Of a DNA stretch of 43,411 bases, positions 8,756 through 15,815 are shown in pieces. This stretch comes from Myxococcales bacterium. Its GTDB lineage: Bacteria > Myxococcota > Myxococcia > Myxococcales > Myxococcaceae. The stretch covers positions 1 through 43,411 of the forward strand of contig JAUXRI010000275.1 of assembly GCA_030681895.1 (NCBI GenBank), written 5' to 3'. Position numbers and translations under genes: made by a program. Every line of letters starts with the position of its first letter. Position 1 is the first letter of the stretch. The notes beneath the pieces are model-generated. The model was not told the DNA's origin. It searched no databases and saw only the letters and a list, made by a program, of their open reading frames with translations.

Positions 8756-9271
8756 ATGATCCGCATCGTCACCCTGGACGAATACGAAGCGCCCATTCTC
8801 AAGGCGCTCTCCAAGCTGCTCTACACGGCCTTCGCCGTCGGCGCCGAACACGGCGGCACCGTCACCGTGCCCCACGGGCAGGTCGAGCCGTACGACGCCA
8901 ACAAGCTGCTCGACACCCTGCCGAAGGTGCAGGCCTTCGCCGACGACAAGGTGCTCTTCCTCACCACGCGCAAGCTGTCGCCACGCAAGCTGCCCTCGGG
9001 TGAAGCGCCGACGGTCGGCTTGAGCCGCTACAAGGCCCAGCGCGCCATCGTCACCAGCTCGGTCATCAAGAGCCTGAACCCCGACACGGTGAAGACGCTC
9101 GCCCGCTACGCGATGCAGGAGATCGGTCACACCTTCGGGCTGCACCACTGCCTCGACCCGCGCTGCGCGATGTACCCGACGTGGACGCCGTCGTACCCGC
9201 AAGGCGAAGCGAGCTTCTGCGTGTTCTGCCGTGAGACGAGCGAGGCCGCGATTCGGATGACGAAGTCGTGA
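8756..9271 (+). CDS. carG: CarG, zinc-binding partner of CarD
   Basis: 171 aa. It carries an archaemetzincin-like zinc signature: Q121-E122-x2-H125-x2-G-x2-H131-C132, then C-x4-C-x-M (C132, C137, M139), then C155-x2-C158. In true archaemetzincins the first position is His (HExxH); here it is Gln, so peptidase activity is unlikely and zinc is probably structural, as reported for M. xanthus CarG. Family knowledge: CarG does not bind DNA itself; CarD recruits it to act on CarD-dependent promoters. The stop codon overlaps the next start (GTGA at 9268-9271), so translation is probably coupled. Confidence 0.93.
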   Translation: MIRIVTLDEYEAPILKALSKLLYTAFAVGAEHGGTVTVPHGQVEPYDANKLLDTLPKVQAFADDKVLFLTTRKLSPRKLPSGEAPTVGLSRYKAQRAIVTSSVIKSLNPDTVKTLARYAMQEIGHTFGLHHCLDPRCAMYPTWTPSYPQGEASFCVFCRETSEAAIRMTKS

Positions 9272-10182
9272 ACCTCTGGGCCGAGACGGCCACGCGGGTG
9301 AAGCGGTGGGAAGGGCTGGCGCTGGTGGTGGTGGCGCTCGCGTGTCTCGTCTTCCAGCTCAAGCTCCCGTCTGCCACGCCAAGCGACGCCGACTACCAGG
9401 CCCTCGCGAGCGTCATCGAAGCGGAGTTCCAGCAAGGCGACGTGGTGCTGCTCGCGCCGTGGTGGATCGAGCGCGCGCGGCTCTTCGTGCCTGAGAAGGT
9501 GCCCGTCGTCGGCTACTACGGCAGCGACGGCGACGATCTGCGCCAACACAGGCGCATCTGGCTGATCGCCAACTCGTCGTTGCCGAAGTTCTCGTGGAGC
9601 GGCTTCATGGAGTCGTTCGGCCGAGCGCGTACGAAGTCGGGCCAGGAGCGATCGTTCGGCCCGCTCTCGCTCCAGCTCTTCACCAATGGCCGCGCCCGTG
9701 AGCTGCGCTTCTCGGCGGCCCAGTCGCTCGGCCAGGCGCGGGTGTACCTCGAGGGACCGCAAGGCCAGCAGCCCTGCACCTTCGGTGGACGCTCGTGGCG
9801 GTGCCCGAACGGTGGCGAGGTGGTCGAGGAGTGGCGTGAGCTGCACTTCGAGCCGCACCGGTGCTTGCGGTTCTACCCGCCCGGCGGGCCCGCGAAGCTG
9901 GTGGCGGAGTTCTCGAACGTCCCCGCGACCGACACGCTGCAGCTGATCACCGGCTACGCGTGGGAGCGCGGCTACTACCGCAACGAGGGCCCGTCGGATT
10001 TTGGCGTCGAGGTGAACGGCGACGCGCAGGTGACGAAGCTGCTCCCCGGGGTCGAGAAGGTGTACCGCGTCGATCGCCAGAACACCGCAGCAGGCACCGT
10101 GCGCGCGTGGGTGCAGGCCGACAACCCGAGAAATCGTGAAGTCTGCTTCGAGCTGCTCGGCTTCGGCCCGGAGGGCGCATGA
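9268..10182 (+). CDS. Membrane-anchored protein of unknown function, coupled to the GT39 gene
   Basis: 304 aa from a GTG that overlaps the carG stop by 4 bp. One N-terminal membrane helix (GLALVVVALACLVFQLKL, residues about 16-33) is followed by a periplasmic part of about 270 residues. That part has SDADYQALASVIEAEFQQGDVVLLAPWW (given in part), reminiscent of the extracytoplasmic segments attached to GT-C glycosyltransferases, and a later beta-rich portion. No catalytic signature is recognised. It overlaps the next gene by 4 bp (ATGA), so it likely acts with that glycosyltransferase, perhaps on envelope glycan. This is inference only. Confidence 0.75.
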   Translation: MNLWAETATRVKRWEGLALVVVALACLVFQLKLPSATPSDADYQALASVIEAEFQQGDVVLLAPWWIERARLFVPEKVPVVGYYGSDGDDLRQHRRIWLIANSSLPKFSWSGFMESFGRARTKSGQERSFGPLSLQLFTNGRARELRFSAAQSLGQARVYLEGPQGQQPCTFGGRSWRCPNGGEVVEEWRELHFEPHRCLRFYPPGGPAKLVAEFSNVPATDTLQLITGYAWERGYYRNEGPSDFGVEVNGDAQVTKLLPGVEKVYRVDRQNTAAGTVRAWVQADNPRNREVCFELLGFGPEGA

Positions 10183-12077
10183 CTCGCAAGAAGCGCGAGG
10201 CCGCCGAGACGGGCCCGTTGCCCGAGGTGCCAGCGACACCCGAGACGCCGAGCGCGCCCGCACCACCCGCTTCGTCGGATGGCCGGACGCCTGCAGACCT
10301 GAAGCTCGATCGCCGCATCGGCTGGGGACTCTTCATCGCGGCCACCGTGCTGCTGCTCGTCACTGAGAAGCCCGCCGGCTTCGTGCGCGACGAGAGCGTC
10401 TACTTCGCCTCGGCGGAGCAACACGCGCGCTGGTTCCAGCTGCTCGCCTCGTCGCCGACGCAGGCCTTCACCGACGCCGCCATCAGCCAGTCGTTCGAGT
10501 TCAACCACGAGCACCCGGCGCTGATGAAGAACCTGTACGGGCTCTCGTTCCTGTTCCTGCACGAAAAGCTCGAGCTGCTTCGCCCGGCGGCGGCGTTCCG
10601 GTTTCCCGCGTTCCTCGCGGCGGCGCTCATTCTCCCGCTCCTCTTCTCGCTCACGAGGCGCGTCTTCGGCCGGGCTGCGGGCCTCATGGCGGCGCTCTCG
10701 TTCTTGCTCGTGCCGCGCCAGTTCTTCGAGGCGCACCTATCGTGCTTCGACGTGCCGATGGCGACCGCGTGGCTGCTCGTCGTCTACTGCTTCGTCGAGG
10801 CCATGGAGCGCCCGCGCTGGTGGCTCTACACCGGCCTCGCGTTCGGCGCCGCGATGGGCACCAAGCACAACGCCTACTTCATCCCCGTGGTCCTCATTCC
10901 CTTCGCGCTGTGGGAGGGCTGGAAACGCTCGAAGGACTCGGCGGAGGCGCGCACGCTGTTCCTCGCCATCAACGGCGTGTTCGTCGCGATGGCGGTCCTC
11001 TACGGGCTGATGGTCGTCGCGCTCGGTGGGCCCGAGGCGTTTCAGCGCACCTTCTTCGCCATCAGCCCGCAGCTCGGCCTGTACGTGCTCGCGTGCGCCG
11101 TCGGTGGCTGGCTATTGCGGGTGCTCTTCAAGACGCACGTGCCGACGTTCAGGGCGATCGCTCCGCTGGTGGCGATGGTGGCGATCGGGCCCGCGCTCTT
11201 CTACCTGCACTGGCCCTACCTCTGGCACCACCCTGTCGACCGCTTCGCCTGGTACCTGGGCTTCCACCTCAACCACGAGCACTACACGTGGTTCTACCTG
11301 GGAGAGCTGCTCCGCCAGCCGCCCTTCCCCCTCGACTACGTGTTGGTCAAGACGGCGCTGACGGTGCCGACGTCGCTCTTCCTGCCGATGGTGTTCGGCG
11401 TCGCGTGGGTGGTGGTGCGCACCGTGAAGAAGCAGGTGACGGCGTTCGAGCTGCTCGTCATCGCCAACGCGGCGACCTCGATCATCGTGCTCAGCCAGCC
11501 GAGCGTTCCGCACTTCGGCGGCGTGAAGCACTGGTTCCCCTCGATGCCGTTCCTCGCCTTGCTGGCGGCGGGCTCGGTCGTTCGTGGCGTCGATGGGCTC
11601 GTGGAGTGGCTGAAGCCGAAGCTCGAGGCTCGCACCGTCTTCATCGCCGTCAGCGCGCTGCTCTTCATTCCCGCCTTCATCGCGTCGGTGCGCGTGTACC
11701 CGTACGGCACCAGCCACTACTCCGAGCTCGCGGGCGGGCTGCCGGGCGCGGCCACCATGGGCATGCAGCGGCAGTTCTGGGCGAACAACGTCACCGGCGT
11801 GCTCGAGTGGATCAACCAGAACGCGCGGCCCGGGGAGCGCGTGTACCTGCACGAGTGTCACGGCGGGCAGATTCGCGACTATCAGCGCAACGGCATGCTG
11901 CGGAAAGACCTCGGCTTCACCGGTGGCCCGGGCGACGCCGACATCGTCGCGTACCAGTACCACCAGGAGTTCCGTGAGACGGAGTTCCAGGTCTGGCAGG
12001 CGTTCGGCACCACGAAGCCGGTGGCCGGGCTGTACGTGGACGAAACGCCGCAGATCGTGGTGTACCGCCGCCGATGA
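10179..12077 (+). CDS. GT-C glycosyltransferase, PMT/GT39-like, multi-pass membrane
   Basis: 632 aa. A Pro-rich cytoplasmic N-terminus of about 45 residues is followed by about 10-12 hydrophobic segments. The first periplasmic loop has the acidic pair DES (FVRDESVYFA), in the place of the catalytic Asp/Glu of PMT/ArnT-type enzymes, and the HEHP motif (FNHEHPALMKNLYGL) typical of PMT_2 proteins. The C-terminus is a soluble periplasmic domain of about 100 residues. Family knowledge: such enzymes move a sugar from a polyprenyl-phosphate donor to protein or lipid in the periplasm. Donor and acceptor are not deducible. Both ends overlap neighbouring genes by 4 bp. Confidence 0.85.
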   Translation: MTRKKREAAETGPLPEVPATPETPSAPAPPASSDGRTPADLKLDRRIGWGLFIAATVLLLVTEKPAGFVRDESVYFASAEQHARWFQLLASSPTQAFTDAAISQSFEFNHEHPALMKNLYGLSFLFLHEKLELLRPAAAFRFPAFLAAALILPLLFSLTRRVFGRAAGLMAALSFLLVPRQFFEAHLSCFDVPMATAWLLVVYCFVEAMERPRWWLYTGLAFGAAMGTKHNAYFIPVVLIPFALWEGWKRSKDSAEARTLFLAINGVFVAMAVLYGLMVVALGGPEAFQRTFFAISPQLGLYVLACAVGGWLLRVLFKTHVPTFRAIAPLVAMVAIGPALFYLHWPYLWHHPVDRFAWYLGFHLNHEHYTWFYLGELLRQPPFPLDYVLVKTALTVPTSLFLPMVFGVAWVVVRTVKKQVTAFELLVIANAATSIIVLSQPSVPHFGGVKHWFPSMPFLALLAAGSVVRGVDGLVEWLKPKLEARTVFIAVSALLFIPAFIASVRVYPYGTSHYSELAGGLPGAATMGMQRQFWANNVTGVLEWINQNARPGERVYLHECHGGQIRDYQRNGMLRKDLGFTGGPGDADIVAYQYHQEFRETEFQVWQAFGTTKPVAGLYVDETPQIVVYRRR

Positions 12078-12670
12078 CGCCGAACCCGTACGCCGCCCCC
12101 GCCGGCGCTCCGACCCCGAAGCCCAACCGCACGCCGCTGATCATCGCGGGGGTCGTCGCTGCGCTGTGTTGTCTGTGTGGGGTGCCCGCCGCGTTCGTCG
12201 GCTGGGCCGCGGCGCTGCCCGAGTCTGGCGTGCGGGCTGGCAACCAGCTCGACAGCAAGACGAAGAAGACCATCGAGAAGAAGGCGAAGCTGGCTGACGG
12301 TGAAGAGGTCGTCGTCTTCTACGACACCACGATTGCCGTCGACGCGAGCGAGTGCGCCGTCATCACCAACCACCGCGTCATCTATTGGAAGGGTGACGAG
12401 GTCACCGACGTGCCGCTCGACGACGTCGTGAACTTCACGCACGAGGAGGTGCCGCTGACGGGTGACGTCTTCACCATCACCGACACGCGCGGGAAGGTGA
12501 TGCGCGTCGAGGTCGCTCCGTTCAACGACGGCGCGCTCTTCAAGGACGCGCTCGAGCGAGGCACCGGAAAGAAGTCTGGCCGCGACGCAGCCCCGCTCGA
12601 CGAGCCCGAGGAGCCGCCGGCTGCGCCTCCGGCCGATTCGAACCGACGTCATCCGAAGAGGCACGAATGA
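12074..12670 (+). CDS. Single-pass membrane protein with PH-like domain
   Basis: 198 aa. A Pro-rich N-terminus (NPYAAPAGAPTPKPN), one hydrophobic helix (LIIAGVVAALCCLCGVPAAFVG), then about 100 residues shaped like a bacterial PH domain: CAVITNHRVIYWKG followed by VTDVPLDDVVNF and TITDTRGKVMRVEV. The tail is charged and Pro-rich. The exact role is unknown; PH-like domains bind lipid or protein. It shares ATGA overlaps with the genes before and after. Confidence 0.7.
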   Translation: MTPNPYAAPAGAPTPKPNRTPLIIAGVVAALCCLCGVPAAFVGWAAALPESGVRAGNQLDSKTKKTIEKKAKLADGEEVVVFYDTTIAVDASECAVITNHRVIYWKGDEVTDVPLDDVVNFTHEEVPLTGDVFTITDTRGKVMRVEVAPFNDGALFKDALERGTGKKSGRDAAPLDEPEEPPAAPPADSNRRHPKRHE

Positions 12671-13809
12671 AGCGCTTCACCCTGCTCTGCCTCTCGCTCT
12701 CACTCGCGGGCTGCCCGAAGGATCGCATCATGGGCGGCAAGTGCGCCGTCGACGCCGACTGTGGCCAGCCCGCGGGCGCCTTCCGCTGCGAGGACCGCAC
12801 GGGCATCTGCTACTGCCGCACCGACGAAGCGTGCCCGCCCAACCAGCTCTGCAACGGGCTGGGCTTCTGCCAGGACCGCTCGGGTTGCGCGTCGAACTCC
12901 GACTGTGGCGACACCTCGTTGTTCTGCGACACCACCGCCGGCGCCTGCGTGCCACGCGGCCGCTGCACGACCGATCTGCAGTGTGGCCTCGGAGAGGTCT
13001 GCGACAAAGGCCAGTGCAAGCTGGGCTGCCGCAGCAACGGTGATTGCAACGGCATCTCGTGCCGCTGTGGCGAGGGCCCCTGCTCGTGCACCGGGACGAC
13101 GCCGGCCGAACGCGCGCGCTGCCAGGTGGGCGTGTGCGACTCGACGTTCTGCGCCGACAGTACCTTCTGCAACTTCGGAGAGCTCTGCGGTCAACCGCCC
13201 GATGCTGGCGTCACCGAAGACGGGGGACGCCCGCGCAACCAGTGCTACTCGGACTACGACATCGACGTGCGGCCCTACTGCTCGCTCTGCACCAATGGCG
13301 GCGGCACCGACACCTGCGGCTTCGGCGCGAACTACTGCATCATCGACACCCGCACCGCCTCGACCTACTGCGGCGCCGACTGCTCCGAGGGGCAACAGTG
13401 CCCGCGCGGGTACGGGTGTCGCGACATCCGCATCGTCTTCACCCGGTGGATGTGCAGCGCGAACAACCCCTGTCGTGGAGACCCGAGCCTGCCCTGCGAG
13501 AACGACGCCCAGTGCCGCCTCGGAGGCTCGTGTCTGAAGGCGCCGGGCGCGACGAGCGGCTTCTGCTCCGGCCAGTGCGTGCTGCGTGAGGGCTCGTCGT
13601 TCGGCTACTGCTCCTGTCAGGTCGACGAAGACTGCCCAGGTCAGTCGTGCACCCGCGGCGAGTGCAGCGTCTCGAAGAAGCGCTGCGTGAATGATCCCGA
13701 CTGCCGGCAGATTCGCTGCGTCGACTTCGATGGCATCGGCGCCTGTCAGATTGGCCAGAACTGCACCCCGACGGCAGGCCTGACGTGCAACGAGGTCGCT
13801 CCGCAGTAG
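12667..13809 (+). CDS. Cys-rich lipoprotein
   Basis: 380 aa. Signal peptide ends in the lipobox LSLAGC. The mature protein is a series of short disulfide modules of the C-x(2)-D-x-D-C / C-x(5)-C type (SNSDCGD, TTDLQCGLGEVC, VDEDCPGQSC), like the dickkopf/EGF-like lipoproteins abundant in myxobacteria. No catalytic residues recognised. Last gene of the carD run, joined by an ATGA overlap. Likely outer-membrane surface protein; ligand unknown. Confidence 0.8.
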   Translation: MKRFTLLCLSLSLAGCPKDRIMGGKCAVDADCGQPAGAFRCEDRTGICYCRTDEACPPNQLCNGLGFCQDRSGCASNSDCGDTSLFCDTTAGACVPRGRCTTDLQCGLGEVCDKGQCKLGCRSNGDCNGISCRCGEGPCSCTGTTPAERARCQVGVCDSTFCADSTFCNFGELCGQPPDAGVTEDGGRPRNQCYSDYDIDVRPYCSLCTNGGGTDTCGFGANYCIIDTRTASTYCGADCSEGQQCPRGYGCRDIRIVFTRWMCSANNPCRGDPSLPCENDAQCRLGGSCLKAPGATSGFCSGQCVLREGSSFGYCSCQVDEDCPGQSCTRGECSVSKKRCVNDPDCRQIRCVDFDGIGACQIGQNCTPTAGLTCNEVAPQ

Positions 13810-13886
13810 GCTGCAGCGCTCCCGCAACTTTCCGCTGTCACCGGCCGAGAACCTACCTGTCCCCACACTCCTGAGGTCTTCCCCGC

Positions 13887-14738
13887 ATGGCCCGCATCGA
13901 CAAGCCCCAGTTCAACCAGGCACTTCAGAAGGGCATCAACCTCAACGACGCCGACACCGTCTCGAAGCTCACCCGCGCCGGCGTCAACGTCGCGGAGCTC
14001 AAGGCGAAAGCCGACGTCGATGCCGATGGGTGGATCAAGGGCGGGCCCGAGCTCGAGAAGCTCTTCAAACACGTCGACGCGTTCGATCGAAACGGCTCGA
14101 GCGCCAGCTTCAACAACACGGGGAAGGCGGGCCAGGAGTTCACCGCGCTGGTGAACGCGGCTGGAGGCACGGTGCCGATCGCCGGCCCTCGTGAAGGCCG
14201 CTTCGCGCAGCAGATCGTCGACGCCGCTGCCGATCGCGTCGCGAAGCAGGGCCCGAACTACGCCTACGACAAGGCGCCGACGAGCCCACTGACGATGCTG
14301 TCGGGCAACAAGCGCCCTGGCGTCTCGCAGCCCTCGTGGCTGGCCAACAACAACAAGTGCAACCAGTTCGTCGGCGACACGCTCACGCAGGCAGGCGTCA
14401 AGGCGCCGACCTGGCCGATGCGCGATGGCACGCTCCACTACGCCAGCGCCGAGAAGTGGCCGACCTTCACCAACCTCTTCGATCGCATCAGCGACCCGTC
14501 ACAGATCAAGCCGGGCGACGTGATCGTGAAGGACTACCCGGGCTCGGGCGAGTCGACGGCGCACATCGAGGTGATCAGCGGCACCTCTCCCTTCGCGTCG
14601 ATCGGCGCGCACCACGACGGCGCCTACGCGCAGAACACCAACGACTGGCTGAAAGACGCCGTGTGGGATCCGTCGAAGAAGTGCTTCAACGTGAACGGCA
14701 ACGACGTCTACGTGCTGCGGCCCAAGGTCGCTTCGTAA
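13887..14738 (+). CDS. Cysteine-peptidase-like (CHAP/NlpC-type) protein with EF-hand-like loop
   Basis: 283 aa; GAGG at 13873-13876. The C-terminal half has the pattern of papain-like cell-wall hydrolases: NKCNQFVGDTL with C158 as candidate nucleophile, KPGDVIV at about 208, and TAHIEVISG with H226 as candidate base. Such enzymes cut peptidoglycan stem peptides or amides. Residues 43-55 (DVDADGWIKGGPE) are close to an EF-hand loop, so calcium may matter. There is no signal peptide, so it is either cytoplasmic or leaves by a non-Sec route. Its start (MARID) and the bases before it resemble those of the graspetide precursor at 15816. It converges with the aldo/keto reductase, stops 3 nt apart. 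Confidence 0.65.
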   Translation: MARIDKPQFNQALQKGINLNDADTVSKLTRAGVNVAELKAKADVDADGWIKGGPELEKLFKHVDAFDRNGSSASFNNTGKAGQEFTALVNAAGGTVPIAGPREGRFAQQIVDAAADRVAKQGPNYAYDKAPTSPLTMLSGNKRPGVSQPSWLANNNKCNQFVGDTLTQAGVKAPTWPMRDGTLHYASAEKWPTFTNLFDRISDPSQIKPGDVIVKDYPGSGESTAHIEVISGTSPFASIGAHHDGAYAQNTNDWLKDAVWDPSKKCFNVNGNDVYVLRPKVAS

Positions 14739-14741
14739 CCG

Positions 14742-15695
14742 TCAGCGCAGCGCGCCTTCGATTCGAGTCATCACCTCAGGCGTCAGCTTCGGCACCACGT
14801 CGAGGGCCTTCATGTTCTCGACGACCTGCTCGGCCCGCGTCGCGCCGGTGATGACCGTGCTGACGTTCGGGTTCTTGAGGCACCACGCGATCGCGAGCTG
14901 CGCCTGCGTGCAGCCGACGTCCTTCGCGATGGGCGCCAGCGCCTTCGCCTTCGAGAGGTTCTCGGGCTTGAGCACCGCCTCTTTGAGCCAGTCGTAGTTC
15001 GAGAGCGACAGCCGCGAGTCGGCCGGCGCGCCGTCGTTGTACTTGCCAGAGAGCACGCCTGACGCGAGCGGGCTCCAGATGGTGGTGCCGAGGCCGTGTT
15101 CGGCGAACAGCGGCGCGTACTCCTTCTCGACGCGGTCGCGGACCAGCATGTTGTACTGCGGCTGCTCCATGGTGGGCGGCGTGAGGTGGTGCTCCTTCGC
15201 GACCTTGAACGCCGTCGAGAGGTCCGCCGCGCTCCACTCGCTGGTGCCCCAGTAGAAGAGCTTGCCCTGGCGGATCAGCACGTCCATCGCGCGCACCGTC
15301 TCTTCGATCGGCGTGTTCGGATCAGGCCGATGGCAGAAGCACAGATCGAGCGTGTCGACCTGCCAGCGCTTCAGCGACGCGTGGAAGCCCTCGATGATGT
15401 GCTTGTGCGAGAGGCCGGTGTCGTTGGGCCCATCGCCGCCCCAGAAGAGCTTGGTCGAGAGCACGAGGCCTTCACGTCGCCAGCCCATCTTCTTGAGCAC
15501 CCGGCCCATGGCGAGCTCGGCCTGGCCCTTCGCGTACACCTCGGCGCCGTCGAAGAAATTCACCCCGGCGTCGTACGCAGCCTTCATGCACGCCTCGGTG
15601 GGGCCGTCGCCGACCTGCCCGCCGAACGTCACCCACGAGCCCAAGGACAGCTCGCTCACCTTGAGGCCCGCACGCCCGAGTCGCCGGTAGTTCAT
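14742..15695 (-). CDS. Aldo/keto reductase (KvBeta/YghZ-like)
   Basis: 317 aa, full length. TIM-barrel AKR with the tetrad D49 (FFDGAEVY), Y54, K82 (LSTKLFWG) and H122 (CHRPDP). The NADPH-binding end reads VITGATRAEQVVENMKAL. Overall it resembles the AKR6/AKR14 groups that reduce aldehydes such as methylglyoxal. Substrate not predictable. It is transcribed away from the graspetide precursor, so 15696-15815 holds divergent promoters. Confidence 0.92.
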   Translation of the reverse strand: MNYRRLGRAGLKVSELSLGSWVTFGGQVGDGPTEACMKAAYDAGVNFFDGAEVYAKGQAELAMGRVLKKMGWRREGLVLSTKLFWGGDGPNDTGLSHKHIIEGFHASLKRWQVDTLDLCFCHRPDPNTPIEETVRAMDVLIRQGKLFYWGTSEWSAADLSTAFKVAKEHHLTPPTMEQPQYNMLVRDRVEKEYAPLFAEHGLGTTIWSPLASGVLSGKYNDGAPADSRLSLSNYDWLKEAVLKPENLSKAKALAPIAKDVGCTQAQLAIAWCLKNPNVSTVITGATRAEQVVENMKALDVVPKLTPEVMTRIEGALR

Positions 15696-15774
15696 CGATG
15701 GATTCTCCCAGAAGAAGTGGAAACGCTCGGGTGACTAACCGCGCCCGCCCTCTTTCTCCACCCATGGATTGCGG

Positions 15775-15780
15775 TAGGGT
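15775..15780 (+). promoter_or_regulatory. Candidate -10 box for the graspetide precursor gene
   Basis: TAGGGT fits the TAnnnT -10 pattern, 35 nt before the ATG. A Shine-Dalgarno GAGGA at 15802-15806 follows. No convincing -35 was seen. Confidence 0.35.
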
Positions 15781-15815
15781 TCGCGAGTCGTTTTCCTTCT
15801 CGAGGAATCCCCCAC

